From Bradyrhizobium sp. sBnM-33 (lineage in GTDB: Bacteria > Pseudomonadota > Alphaproteobacteria > Rhizobiales > Xanthobacteraceae), in assembly GCF_032917945.1 (NCBI RefSeq), contig NZ_CP136624.1, positions 1,488,001 through 1,552,000 of the forward strand: a stretch of DNA of 64,000 nucleotides, in the 5' to 3' direction. Positions within the stretch are counted from its first letter, which is position 1. Each line of letters opens with the position of its first letter. The translations under genes were made by a program, and so were the position numbers. Under the pieces are notes generated by a model that worked only from the letters and a program-made list of their open reading frames with translations, did no database searches and was not told the DNA's origin. This document shows, one piece after another, positions 43,644 through 52,261 of this stretch.

Positions 43644-43764
43644 CCGTCATTGCGAGCCAACGGGTCGCGCGAATGCGCGCCCGATGACAGGCTCCGCGAA
43701 GCAATCCATCCCACGGGGTGGCGATAGATGGATTGCTTCGTCGCTACGCTCCTCGCAATGACGG
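43644..43764. repeat. dispersed palindromic repeat family A, copy 6
   Basis: CCGTCATTGCGAGCCAACGG at the left end, CTCCTCGCAATGACGG at the right, and the same inner modules as copy 3 in the same orientation. Its right 21 bases overlap the 3' end of the XRE-cupin gene at 43744. Confidence 0.75.
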
Positions 43765-44445
43765 TTTCGCCTGCGTCACGCAATTCACCCACAGCACGAC
43801 CGCTTTCGCATCTTTCGCGGGATTTGAGAAGCGGTGCGGGCGGCGGCTGGCAAAGCGAAAACTGTCTCCTCGCTTGAGCGACCAGGTCTCGGCGTCGACG
43901 GTCAGCGTCATCTCGCCTTCCAGCACCAGTCCCGCCTCCTCGCCGTCATGGGTGTAGAGCTCGTCGCCGGTGTTGCCGCCGGGCTCCAGGTGCACGAGAA
44001 ACAGATTGAGGCGGTTTTCCGCACCCGCCGGACTCAGCAACTGCTTTGAAATGCCGGTGCGCCACAGCTTTAGTTCGGCGCGCTGCATTTCGCGCGTCAC
44101 CACGCCGCCGGACGCGGCGTCGTCGCTCGGCTGCGAGCCGAACAGCGCGGCGATGCCGACGCCAAGCACGTCGGCGAGCGTCGCCAGCACGCGCAGCGAA
44201 GGCGACGACAGGCCGCGCTCGATCTGGCTGAGAAAGCCGATCGACAGATCGGTCTTCGCCGCAATCGTCTCCAGCGAGAGCTTGTGCTCGCGGCGTAGCT
44301 CGCGGATGCGGCGGCCGACCGCAAGGTCCATCGCCGGCTCGGCCGGCCTGGCGGCGGTCTTCGCCCTCGACCTGGCCGTTGCCTTTCCGGCGGCCCTTGC
44401 TTTGGCCTTGAACGCCGGTTTCTTTATTCGCTTGCCGCCGCTCAC
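43744..44445 (-). CDS. XRE-family regulator with C-terminal cupin sensor, copy 2
   Basis: A 233-residue regulator with a Lys/Ala-rich N-terminal extension (about 1-38), a helix-turn-helix (LETIAAKTDLSIGFLSQIER, about 58-77) and a cupin domain (YTHDGEEAGLVLEGEMTLTV, ending RPHRFSNPAKD). Its last six codons and stop (SLRGA-TAG region) are supplied by the edge of repeat A6. GTG 44445 follows a GGAAGCGG site. It faces the ABC transporter operon at 44607 and probably controls it. Confidence 0.85.
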   Translation of the reverse strand: MSGGKRIKKPAFKAKARAAGKATARSRAKTAARPAEPAMDLAVGRRIRELRREHKLSLETIAAKTDLSIGFLSQIERGLSSPSLRVLATLADVLGVGIAALFGSQPSDDAASGGVVTREMQRAELKLWRTGISKQLLSPAGAENRLNLFLVHLEPGGNTGDELYTHDGEEAGLVLEGEMTLTVDAETWSLKRGDSFRFASRRPHRFSNPAKDAKAVVLWVNCVTQAKPSLRGA

Positions 44446-44459
44446 GTCAGACCGCTTCC

Positions 44460-44473
44460 TTCATGTGCATGAA
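44460..44473. promoter_or_regulatory. 14-base perfect palindrome in the XRE-cupin/ABC divergent region
   Basis: TTCATG-TG-CATGAA lies 14 bases upstream of the regulator start. A further imperfect inverted repeat, TTTCA-TATTGG-TGAAA, follows at 44509-44524. Either may be an operator for the adjacent regulator. Confidence 0.4.
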
Positions 44474-44606
44474 AATCGCTTGCAAACCCGAGGAAAGTGT
44501 GACCACAATTTCATATTGGTGAAAATAGGCCTGAACGGCGTTGCCCGCAACTCTTTGGTCTAAGGCGGGCGGGCCAGGCCAGAGTGCAGTTTCAGGAGGT
44601 GGTGCG

Positions 44607-45374
44607 ATGGCTCTGAAGCGTCTCGTTCAGGCCGCGGTGGCGGCCATGGTTCTCACAGCCGCGATGCCGGCATCCGCGCAAAAGGTGCTGAAAGTGGGGT
44701 CGACGCCGACCGGTGTGCCCTTCACTTTCCTCGACACCAAGACCAACAGCATTCAGGGCATCATGGTCGATCTCATCACCGAGATCGGCAAGGACGCCGG
44801 CTTCCAGGTGCAGATCGAGCCGATGCAGTTCTCGACGCTGATCGCCTCGCTCACCTCGAACAAGATCGACATCATCTCGGCGGCGATGTTCGTCACCCCC
44901 GCTCGCAAGGAAGTGATTGATTTCTCCGAACCGTTCTACAGCTACGGCGAAGGCCTCTTGGTGCCGAAGAGCAATACGAAGACCTACACCACGCAGGACG
45001 ATCTGAAGGGCGAAGTGGTCGGCGCGCAGGTCGGCACGGCGTTCGTCGATGCTCTGAAGAAGTCGGGGCTGTTCAGCGAGGTTAAGGCCTACGATACCAT
45101 TCCCGATATTTTGCGTGACGTGAACGCCGGCCGCCTCAAAGCCGGCTTCGCCGACTATCCGATCCTCGCCTACAACCTCAAGCAAGGCGGCTTCCCCGAG
45201 GCGCGCATCGTCGAGAGTTACAAGCCCGCGACAGTCGGTTCCGTCGGCATCGGTGTGCGCAAGGGCGATACCGAGCTGCTTGCCAAGATCAACGCCTCGC
45301 TGGCGAAGCTGAAGGCGAACGGCACGGTGGAAAAGATCCTCGATAAATGGGGCCTCAAGGCGCAGGGTGCCTGA
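44607..45374 (+). CDS. polar amino acid ABC transporter, periplasmic binding protein
   Basis: A 255-residue solute-binding protein of the family-3 type with a signal peptide (about 1-23). [19 protein letters not shown], then [20 protein letters not shown] and [17 protein letters not shown] are typical. An AGGAGG site precedes ATG 44607. It is the first gene of a compact operon (binding protein, permease, ATPase, FAD oxidoreductase) opposite an XRE-cupin regulator. The likely substrate is an amino acid or an amine that the oxidase at the end of the operon degrades. Confidence 0.88.
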   Translation: MALKRLVQAAVAAMVLTAAMPASAQKVLKVGSTPTGVPFTFLDTKTNSIQGIMVDLITEIGKDAGFQVQIEPMQFSTLIASLTSNKIDIISAAMFVTPARKEVIDFSEPFYSYGEGLLVPKSNTKTYTTQDDLKGEVVGAQVGTAFVDALKKSGLFSEVKAYDTIPDILRDVNAGRLKAGFADYPILAYNLKQGGFPEARIVESYKPATVGSVGIGVRKGDTELLAKINASLAKLKANGTVEKILDKWGLKAQGA

Positions 45375-46027
45375 TGCAAGGCTTCTGGCGCGACGCGACC
45401 GAGTTCCTGCCGATCCTGATGAGCGGCGTGGCGCTGACGGTCATCGTCACGATCGGCTCGCTCTTGCTGTCGACCGCGCTCGGCCTGGTCTGGGCCTTGA
45501 TGCGGGTATCCGGCATCGGCGTCTTCACAGGCTTCAGCGCCGGGCTGATCAACGTGATCCGCGGCATCCCGATCATCGTGCTGTTGTTCTATCTCTATTT
45601 CGTGATGCCCGAACTCGGCCTCACTTTGACGGCCCTGCAGGCGGCAATTCTCGGTCTTGGCATCGCTTATTCGGCGTACCAGGCCGAGAATTTCCGCGCC
45701 GGCATCGAGGCCATCGACAAGGGGCAGATCGAGGCGGCGCAGGCGATCGGCATGGGCTGGTGGCAGACCATGCGCCGCGTGGTGCTGCCGCAGGCGGTCA
45801 AGATCGTGCTGCCGCCCTACGGAAACATCATGATCATGATGCTGAAGGATTCCTCGCAGGCGTCGACGATCACGGTGGCCGAGCTCGCGCTGCAGGGCAA
45901 GCTGATCGCGTCCTCCACTTTCAAGAACACCAGCGTGTTCACGCTTGTGGCGCTGATGTATCTCACCATGAGCATCCCGCTCATTCTGCTGGTCCGTCAC
46001 TTCGAGAAGCGCGGGGGCCACAAATGA
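45374..46027 (+). CDS. polar amino acid ABC transporter, permease
   Basis: A 217-residue inner-membrane permease of the HisMQ type with about five helices. The EAA loop lies near residues 120-145 ([20 protein letters not shown]). Its ATG overlaps the stop of the binding-protein gene (TGATG), which implies translational coupling. Only one permease gene is present, so it should work as a homodimer. Confidence 0.9.
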   Translation: MQGFWRDATEFLPILMSGVALTVIVTIGSLLLSTALGLVWALMRVSGIGVFTGFSAGLINVIRGIPIIVLLFYLYFVMPELGLTLTALQAAILGLGIAYSAYQAENFRAGIEAIDKGQIEAAQAIGMGWWQTMRRVVLPQAVKIVLPPYGNIMIMMLKDSSQASTITVAELALQGKLIASSTFKNTSVFTLVALMYLTMSIPLILLVRHFEKRGGHK

Positions 46028-46755
46028 TCGAACTCACTAACGTTCACAAGAGTTTTGGCAAGCTCGAGGTGCTCAAGGGCATCACGGCTTCCGTCGAGAA
46101 GGGCGAGGTGGTCTGCATCGTCGGCCCCTCAGGCTCCGGAAAATCCACCATCCTGCGCTGCATCAACGGGCTGGAGAGCTATGACGGCGGCGATATACTC
46201 GTCGAAGGCGCGCGGGTCGATCGCAGCGCGCCCTCGATCGTTGCGATCCGGACGCAGGTCTCGATGGTGTTCCAGCGCTTCAACCTGTTTCCGCATCGCA
46301 CCGCGCTGGAAAACGTCATCGAGGGGCCGCTCTATGTGAAGAAGGAGCCGCGCGGTGAGGCGCTGGAGCGCGGCCGCGCGCTGCTGGCGCAGGTGGGCCT
46401 CGCGGAGAAAGCCGACAGCTATCCGCCGCAACTCTCCGGCGGCCAGCAGCAGCGCGTCGCGATTGCCCGTGCACTTGCGATGCAGCCGAAGGCGATCCTG
46501 TTCGACGAGCCGACTTCGGCGCTCGATCCGGAACTGGTCGGCGACGTGCTGTCGGTGATGCGCAAGCTCGCCGACGACGGCATGACCATGGTCGTCGTCA
46601 CCCACGAGATGGGATTTGCCCGGGATGTCGCCGACCGCGTGCTGTTCATCGATGGCGGCGTGATCGTCGAGCAGGGGCCGGCGAAATCGGTTCTCAACCA
46701 GCCGCAGCATGCGCGCACGCAGGATTTTCTGCGGCGCGTGCTGCATCCGCTCTGA
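46024..46755 (+). CDS. polar amino acid ABC transporter, ATP-binding protein
   Basis: A 243-residue ATPase of the GlnQ/HisP type. Walker A is GPSGSGKST, the signature [15 protein letters not shown] and Walker [13 protein letters not shown] are intact, and the H-loop is VVVTHE. It overlaps the permease gene by four bases and is followed 10 bases later by an FAD oxidoreductase gene. Confidence 0.93.
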   Translation: MIELTNVHKSFGKLEVLKGITASVEKGEVVCIVGPSGSGKSTILRCINGLESYDGGDILVEGARVDRSAPSIVAIRTQVSMVFQRFNLFPHRTALENVIEGPLYVKKEPRGEALERGRALLAQVGLAEKADSYPPQLSGGQQQRVAIARALAMQPKAILFDEPTSALDPELVGDVLSVMRKLADDGMTMVVVTHEMGFARDVADRVLFIDGGVIVEQGPAKSVLNQPQHARTQDFLRRVLHPL

Positions 46756-46765
46756 GTCTGCCGGC

Positions 46766-48058
46766 ATGAATGCGCCCATCCGACGGCCGCTGCCGCCAAG
46801 CCTCTACGCTGATACGGCGGTCGCGCCGGCATCGACGCCGCCGCTCGATAGAGACAAGACGGTTTCCGTCGCAATCATCGGCGGCGGTTTTACCGGACTG
46901 TCCACGGCGCTGCATCTGGCCGAGCAAGGCGTCGATATCGCCGTGCTGGAAGCGCAACAGCCGGGCTGGGGCGCTTCGGGCAACAATGGTGGTCAGGTCA
47001 ATCCGGGCCTCAAGCACGATCCTGACCGGATCGAGGCCGATTTCGGCGCCGAGCTCGGCGGTCGCATGATTGCGTTCGCCTATGGCACCACCAACTTCAC
47101 GTTCGACCTGATACGCCGATGCCAGATTCCGTGCGAAGCAAGGCAGAACGGCACGCTGCGCGCGGCCTATAACGAGGCGAGCGCCGCGGCGATCGCAAAC
47201 ACGGCAAAGCAATGCATCCGCCGCGGCATGCCGGTGATGCTGCTGAATCGCGAACAGATGCGGGAGACGACCGGAACCGACCGCTATCTCTGCGCCATGC
47301 TGGACAATCGCGGCGGCGACCTGCATCCCCTGAGCTATGCGCGCGGGCTCGCGCGCGCCGCGATCGCGGCCGGCGCAGCCGTGCATGGCGAGACGCCGGC
47401 GCTTTCCTTGTCGCGTGAAGGCGCGCATTGGCGAGTTGAGACGCCGCGCGGGATCGTGCGCGCCGAAAAAGTGCTGCTGGCGACGAACGGATTCACAGAC
47501 GATCTGTGGCCGGGCCTCCGCCGCACCATCGTGCCGGTGTTTTCGTCGATTGCGGCCACCGCGCCTTTATCCGAGGAGGTTGCACGCGAAATCATGCCGA
47601 CGCGCTCGGTGCTGTACGAGAGCGGCCACATCACGGTGTATTACCGGATCGATGCGCATAATCGCCTGCTGATGGGCGGCCGTGGGCCGATGCGCTGGAT
47701 CAGTAAGCCTACCGATGTCGCCTATCTCATCCGCTATGCCGAACGGCTGTGGCCGCGGCTGAAAGGCGTGACCTGGACGCACGGCTGGAATAGCCGGCTC
47801 GCGATCACGCCCGATCACTATCCTCATGTGCATGAACCGGCGGAGAATCTTCTGATCTCGCTCGGCTGCAACGGCCGCGGCGTCGCGCTCTCGACCGCGA
47901 TGGGCGCCCGGCTGGCGCGCCGCCTCGTCGGCGGCAAGAATGCCGAGATTGATATGCCTATCACCGGCATCAAGCCGATGGCGCTGCACGCGTTCTGGCC
48001 GCTCGGCGTCACCGCCGCCGTCGTCACGGGGCGGGTGCGGGACCGGCTCGGGATCTAG
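46766..48058 (+). CDS. FAD-dependent oxidoreductase (PuuB-like, DAO family)
   Basis: A 430-residue flavoprotein. The N-terminal FAD site is VAIIGGGFTGLSTALHLAEQ, and GWGASGNNGGQVNPGLKHDP is the characteristic next segment of gamma-glutamylputrescine/amine oxidoreductases; a C-terminal LISLGCNGRGVALSTAMG completes the FAD fold. It probably oxidises the amine or amino acid brought in by the ABC transporter with which it shares an operon. Confidence 0.86.
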   Translation: MNAPIRRPLPPSLYADTAVAPASTPPLDRDKTVSVAIIGGGFTGLSTALHLAEQGVDIAVLEAQQPGWGASGNNGGQVNPGLKHDPDRIEADFGAELGGRMIAFAYGTTNFTFDLIRRCQIPCEARQNGTLRAAYNEASAAAIANTAKQCIRRGMPVMLLNREQMRETTGTDRYLCAMLDNRGGDLHPLSYARGLARAAIAAGAAVHGETPALSLSREGAHWRVETPRGIVRAEKVLLATNGFTDDLWPGLRRTIVPVFSSIAATAPLSEEVAREIMPTRSVLYESGHITVYYRIDAHNRLLMGGRGPMRWISKPTDVAYLIRYAERLWPRLKGVTWTHGWNSRLAITPDHYPHVHEPAENLLISLGCNGRGVALSTAMGARLARRLVGGKNAEIDMPITGIKPMALHAFWPLGVTAAVVTGRVRDRLGI

Positions 48059-48083
48059 TTTCTGACTCCAGCCCTGCTCATGC

Positions 48084-48108
48084 GGAACCTACGGCAGCGG
48101 CGAACGTT
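48084..48108 (+). promoter_or_regulatory. EcfG (general stress sigma) promoter of the DUF1236 gene
   Basis: GGAAC at 48084-48088 and CGTT at 48105-48108 are separated by exactly 16 bases, 33 bases before the ATG at 48142. Confidence 0.68.
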
Positions 48109-48141
48109 CGCTTGCGTAACTCCGATCTGAAGGAGATTCAA

Positions 48142-49425
48142 ATGCGCAAGCAATTACTGTTATCGACGGGAATTATCTGCCTGATGCTGGCGCCGGCTGT
48201 TTCCTATGGCCAGGCGCCGGGCGGAAGAGGCGAAGAGCAGAAACAGATGCGGCCGAGCGATTCCGGCAAGGGTGCTGCATCGCAAGAGCGCGGCACGGAC
48301 CGGGCGCAGGAGCGCGGTCGGGGTGCGGAACAAAAGGCGCCAGGCCCGGCGGGCCGCGAGGAAAGGGGAGCCGGTTCCCGACAGACCGAGGAAAAGGGCA
48401 AGGCCACGCCCTCGAGCGAGCGTCCGGCGACCGCCAGTGATGACAAGCGCGGACGCGGCGAGGATGCAAAATCCCGTGAGCGCGCGCAGGATTCCCGCCA
48501 GGGCGGCCGCGACGAACAAACAGCCCGTGAAGGCAAGGACGCCAAAGACAGCGGCAAGGGCAGCGCCGAGATGAAACGCGATAGGGCGCGCGATAAGTCC
48601 ACGGCGGAGCAGGAAAAGTCGAAGGATGGAACCCCGGCCGCTCAGAAGGAGCGCGAGGGAACAACTACGACGCAAAAGGAATCCGGCCGCGATCAGCGCG
48701 ATAGCTCGAAGGATGCTGCGGAGCGGGGTAAGGATGCGGACCGGCCATCGACCGCGACGGATACCACGCGCACACCGCCTTCTGGCCAGACGACGCAGAC
48801 CCAGACTGGCCAGACGCAAGACCGCCAGCAGATCTCGACCGAGAGGCAGCTGCGCATCTCCGAGACGCTAACCCGCGAGCGTCTCGCGCCGCCGCAGCGC
48901 AATCTCAACGTCTCGATCCGGGTAGGCGAGCGGCTCCCGCGCCATGTGCGGGTGCAACGGCTGCCAGCCACGATCGTGTCGATCGAGCCGCAGTACCGCG
49001 GTTACGATTACTTCACGACCGAGGAGGAAATCGTGATCGTCGAACCCCGCACGCAGCGGATTGTGAGCCATATTCCGCGTGACGCGTCGCGCATTCGCGC
49101 CGCAGGCGGCGACGCCGCCGGCAGTGGACGTGCGGCCGACGCGATGGCTCAGGCCGGCGGAGCGGCCCAAGCCGGCGGAGCGCCTTGCCGTATCATGCGC
49201 CGGGATACCGCGGGCAATCTTACCGAAGTCTCGCCCACGACGGTTGGTTCGACCGCACCGACGGTTGGTTCGACCGCACCGCAGGATTCGATCAGCGTCA
49301 CTGTTCGCGCGCCGGGCGGCGGCGGATCGACGAATCCGATTGCATTGGGTGCATCCGATGGACAGATCGTGGTTGCGATGCAAGGCGGCGACTGCACCGT
49401 GACGATTGAGCCGCAGACGCGATAG
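48142..49425 (+). CDS. exported DUF1236 protein with long disordered charged region
   Basis: A 427-residue protein with a signal peptide (about 1-23). A roughly 210-residue low-complexity stretch follows that is rich in Arg, Glu, Lys, Gly, Ser and Gln. Then comes the DUF1236 domain (about 235-313, LTRERLAPPQRNLNVSIRVG and YFTTEEEIVIVEPRTQRIVS), and a Gly/Ala/Thr-rich tail including a duplicated TVGSTAP unit. DUF1236 is common in Bradyrhizobium exported proteins, with no assigned function. An AAGGAG site precedes the ATG, and a perfect EcfG promoter lies just upstream, so stress-induced secretion is likely. Confidence 0.8.
   Translation: MRKQLLLSTGIICLMLAPAVSYGQAPGGRGEEQKQMRPSDSGKGAASQERGTDRAQERGRGAEQKAPGPAGREERGAGSRQTEEKGKATPSSERPATASDDKRGRGEDAKSRERAQDSRQGGRDEQTAREGKDAKDSGKGSAEMKRDRARDKSTAEQEKSKDGTPAAQKEREGTTTTQKESGRDQRDSSKDAAERGKDADRPSTATDTTRTPPSGQTTQTQTGQTQDRQQISTERQLRISETLTRERLAPPQRNLNVSIRVGERLPRHVRVQRLPATIVSIEPQYRGYDYFTTEEEIVIVEPRTQRIVSHIPRDASRIRAAGGDAAGSGRAADAMAQAGGAAQAGGAPCRIMRRDTAGNLTEVSPTTVGSTAPTVGSTAPQDSISVTVRAPGGGGSTNPIALGASDGQIVVAMQGGDCTVTIEPQTR
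49240..49281 (+). repeat. in-frame 21-base tandem duplication in the DUF1236 gene
   Basis: Two identical 21-base units encode TVGSTAP twice. The identity at DNA level points to a recent duplication within the low-complexity tail. Confidence 0.85.
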
Positions 49426-49483
49426 GCGGGTGTGTCTGGCCTCGCAAGAGGCCGTCACACCAGAATATCGATACGGGTAACGG

Positions 49484-49514
49484 AAAGTGCGGCATCTGAT
49501 TGCCGCACTTTTCT
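49484..49514. terminator. intrinsic terminator between the DUF1236 and gamma-glutamyltransferase genes
   Basis: AAAGTGCGGCA and TGCCGCACTTT pair perfectly over 11 bases around a six-base loop, ending in TTTTCTC. It could serve both converging genes. Confidence 0.82.
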
Positions 49515-49568
49515 CGTTCAGCGGCATCGCACCTTTAGCAGCGTCGCTGCCTGATGACGGGCCGCCTC

Positions 49569-51158
49569 CTACCCCTCCACCACTGCCTCGCTCCAGGCGT
49601 GGAACGGCTCCGTCGCGCCGCTGTTGGTTTCGCCGTCGCGCAGCACCACGCTGGGGCAGGCGAACTTCATCGGCAGGTTCTGGACGCGTGTCTCCTCGTA
49701 ATCGAAACGCGAGCCTAGCGCATCGCGCGCGGCCTGCGGCAGACGGACGTCGCCGATCACGATCGCGCCTTCGCTGGCGTCGATGCGCGGCTGATGGATT
49801 GCGGCATCGAGATCCATGCCGTAATCCATCACGAAAGACAGAAGCTGGCTTACCGCCGGCAGAATGCGCCGGCCGCCGGAAGCGCCGACCGCGATGCGCC
49901 TTCCGTCCGCCGCCTGCGCCACCACGGGCGTGTAATTGGTGAGGCAGCGTTTGCCCGGCGCCAGCGAATTCGGCTTGCCGGGGGTCGGGTCGAACCACAT
50001 GATGCCGTTGTTCATGGTGATGCCGGTCTGGTTCGTTACGAATTTGGAGCCGAAGGTCGACAGCAAGGTTTGCGTCACCGCGGCCATGTTGCCGTCGCGG
50101 TCGACGGCGGAAAAATGCGTGGTGCAGGCCGGTGCCAGCGCTTCGGCGCCGAGCGAGCGCCTGCCGTCTTCGTCGCCCATGTCCTTCAACCGTTCGCGAT
50201 ACGCGGCCTGCAGCGCCGATGCATAGGCGATGTAGGCCGCCGCATCCGGTCCGCCGCGTGCGGGCTTGATATCCTGTTGCAGCAGACCAAGCGTGCGCGA
50301 AAGCGTTGGACCTGCGGTGAGTTCGGGCGTCGCGAACACCTTGCCGCCGCGATAGGGGATCGCCAGCGGCTCACGCAATTGAGCGCGGAACGGCTTGAGG
50401 TCCTCGACCGACAGCGCGCCGCCCGCGGCCTGAATGTCAGCGGCGAGGCTCTGCGCCAGATCGCCCTCGTAGAAGTCGCGCGGGCCGGCGCCGGCGAGTT
50501 GCGCCATCGTGGCCTTGAGCCGGTCCTGCGGCATGCGGACTTTGGACCTGATGCCCCATTGCGGGTTGGGTGGCAGACCGTCTTGCAGATAGGCGGCGGC
50601 GCTCGCGGGGTAACGCCGCAAGTCTGCCGCCGCGCTCGAAATCATCACCGTGGTCCACCAGTCGACCGCAAGGCCTTCTGCGAGCGCGATGCTTGGCGCC
50701 AGCAATTCCTTCCACGTCAGCTTTGCGTGGCGGCGGTGCGCCTCTTCCATGCCGGCGACCACGCCGGGCACGGCGATCGAGCCGGGGCCGTGAATGTTGC
50801 GGTCGTCCTTTACCCGCGGCCAGGGGAAGATGTCGGAAGCCGCGCCACCGCCGGTCAGCGGATAATCTTCCAGCCGCAGGCTCAGTGGCGCGCGCATGCC
50901 GTAGTCGATCACCTCGTAGCGGTCTTCGCGCGCCCGGTAGAGCACCATCGCGCCGCCACCGCCGACCCCGCTCATCCAGGGTTCCAGAACGCCAAGCGCA
51001 AACGTCGTCGCGATCACGGCATCGACGCAATCGCCGCCCGCGGCCAGCACCTCGGCCCCCACTCGCGCCGCCCTGCTTGATTGCGCGGCGACGATGCCGC
51101 CCTTGGAAGTGACGGCCGGCTTGCGTATCACCTGGGTAGTGGAGAACTGGTCGCGCAT
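49569..51158 (-). CDS. ggt: gamma-glutamyltransferase family protein
   Basis: A 529-residue Ntn-hydrolase that would self-cleave before the nucleophilic threonine T346 in CTTHFSAVDRDGN and transfer or hydrolyse gamma-glutamyl groups (for example of glutathione). GDCVDAVIATTFALGVLEP, FVTNQTGITMNNGIMWF and ASGGRRILPAV match the family. There is no visible signal peptide, unlike many periplasmic GGTs, so it may act in the cytoplasm or on another gamma-glutamyl compound. It is divergent from a ChaC-type gene 171 bases away. Confidence 0.86.
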   Translation of the reverse strand: MRDQFSTTQVIRKPAVTSKGGIVAAQSSRAARVGAEVLAAGGDCVDAVIATTFALGVLEPWMSGVGGGGAMVLYRAREDRYEVIDYGMRAPLSLRLEDYPLTGGGAASDIFPWPRVKDDRNIHGPGSIAVPGVVAGMEEAHRRHAKLTWKELLAPSIALAEGLAVDWWTTVMISSAAADLRRYPASAAAYLQDGLPPNPQWGIRSKVRMPQDRLKATMAQLAGAGPRDFYEGDLAQSLAADIQAAGGALSVEDLKPFRAQLREPLAIPYRGGKVFATPELTAGPTLSRTLGLLQQDIKPARGGPDAAAYIAYASALQAAYRERLKDMGDEDGRRSLGAEALAPACTTHFSAVDRDGNMAAVTQTLLSTFGSKFVTNQTGITMNNGIMWFDPTPGKPNSLAPGKRCLTNYTPVVAQAADGRRIAVGASGGRRILPAVSQLLSFVMDYGMDLDAAIHQPRIDASEGAIVIGDVRLPQAARDALGSRFDYEETRVQNLPMKFACPSVVLRDGETNSGATEPFHAWSEAVVEG

Positions 51159-51329
51159 CGGATTGCCTTTGATCCCTGTACGTGTGTGGTTGCCGGTCGC
51201 CGGAGGATTTCGTTGACGCCATTACACCCTAAAAATCTTGGGCCAGCCATGACAGAATAACATGCTGGGAGTTCGCATCGCCCGCCTTCGTGTTGGCGTG
51301 TTGCACCCGACAATGGCACATTGCGAACG

Positions 51330-52091
51330 ATGGCCGTATCCACAAAGGAGCATACTGGCTTGACCGCCGACGCATTCATTCATCTGCCGGAGCTGCGAGC
51401 CCGGGTAACGCACCCGGAAAAGTCGCTGCTGCGCCTGACGCCGGAGATGCTTTCGATGTGGGAGCGGCGGGCGCGGGCCGGGGGATGGCCGGCAGGCTGG
51501 CGGCTGTCGGATGAGGCGATCGAAGCGTCGCGGCTTACGGTGCTCGGCGATCACGCTGATGGCGACGACCTCTGGATCTATTCCTACGGCTCGCTGATGT
51601 GGGATCCCGGTTTTCACTTTGCCGAGGTCCGGCTCGCCGACGTCGAGGGTTATCAGCGCCGCTTCACGCTGAAGATCAATCTCGGCCGAGGATCGCACGA
51701 CCATCCGGCGCTGATGCTCTCGCTGGAGCCGCAATTGGGATGTTGCCGCGGGCTGGCGTTCCGCATTGCGGCCGATTCCGTCCATGCCGAGACTGCGATC
51801 CTGTGGCGCCGCGAAATGCTGCGCGGCGGCTATGCGCCGGCGATGGTGCCGATGGCGACGCCGCAGGGATCAATCACCGCACTTGCCTTCACCTCCAACC
51901 GCTCGCACCCGAGTTATGTCGGCGAACTGCCGCTCGCCGAGACCGCCGCGATGATCGCGAGCGGAAAGGGCGTTCTCGGCACTAACCGCGAATACCTCGT
52001 GCAACTGGCGACGCAGTTGCAGGCGCTGGAGATCGAGGATCCGTATGTCGCGCACTTGCATGCGCAGATCGGCGGCGCTCCCGGTGCTTGA
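51330..52091 (+). CDS. ChaC-like gamma-glutamylcyclotransferase
   Basis: A 253-residue protein with the ChaC motif IYSYGSLMWDPG (about 85-97), then EGYQRRFTLKIN and LMLSLEPQLGCCRGLAFRI. ChaC enzymes cleave cytosolic glutathione to 5-oxoproline and Cys-Gly. The start could be the TTG at 51321 or ATG 51330, and I use the ATG. The family's usual N-terminus is shorter; here about 65 extra residues come first. Its divergent neighbour is a gamma-glutamyltransferase, so both known bacterial glutathione-splitting activities meet here. Confidence 0.82.
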   Translation: MAVSTKEHTGLTADAFIHLPELRARVTHPEKSLLRLTPEMLSMWERRARAGGWPAGWRLSDEAIEASRLTVLGDHADGDDLWIYSYGSLMWDPGFHFAEVRLADVEGYQRRFTLKINLGRGSHDHPALMLSLEPQLGCCRGLAFRIAADSVHAETAILWRREMLRGGYAPAMVPMATPQGSITALAFTSNRSHPSYVGELPLAETAAMIASGKGVLGTNREYLVQLATQLQALEIEDPYVAHLHAQIGGAPGA

Positions 52092-52261
52092 GGCGGTCAC
52101 CCCACGGCGGCCTGGCGCGTTTATTTTTCAAACAATGTTTCAGGCTGGTTTTGCCGCACAATCCGGCATCCTGACGCAAGTGCAGGACGCGGATAATTGG
52201 CATCATAAGGGCCGCCGCGCGGAGACGATCAAGGCCAAAACAATTAATGGAGAGGGCGCGC

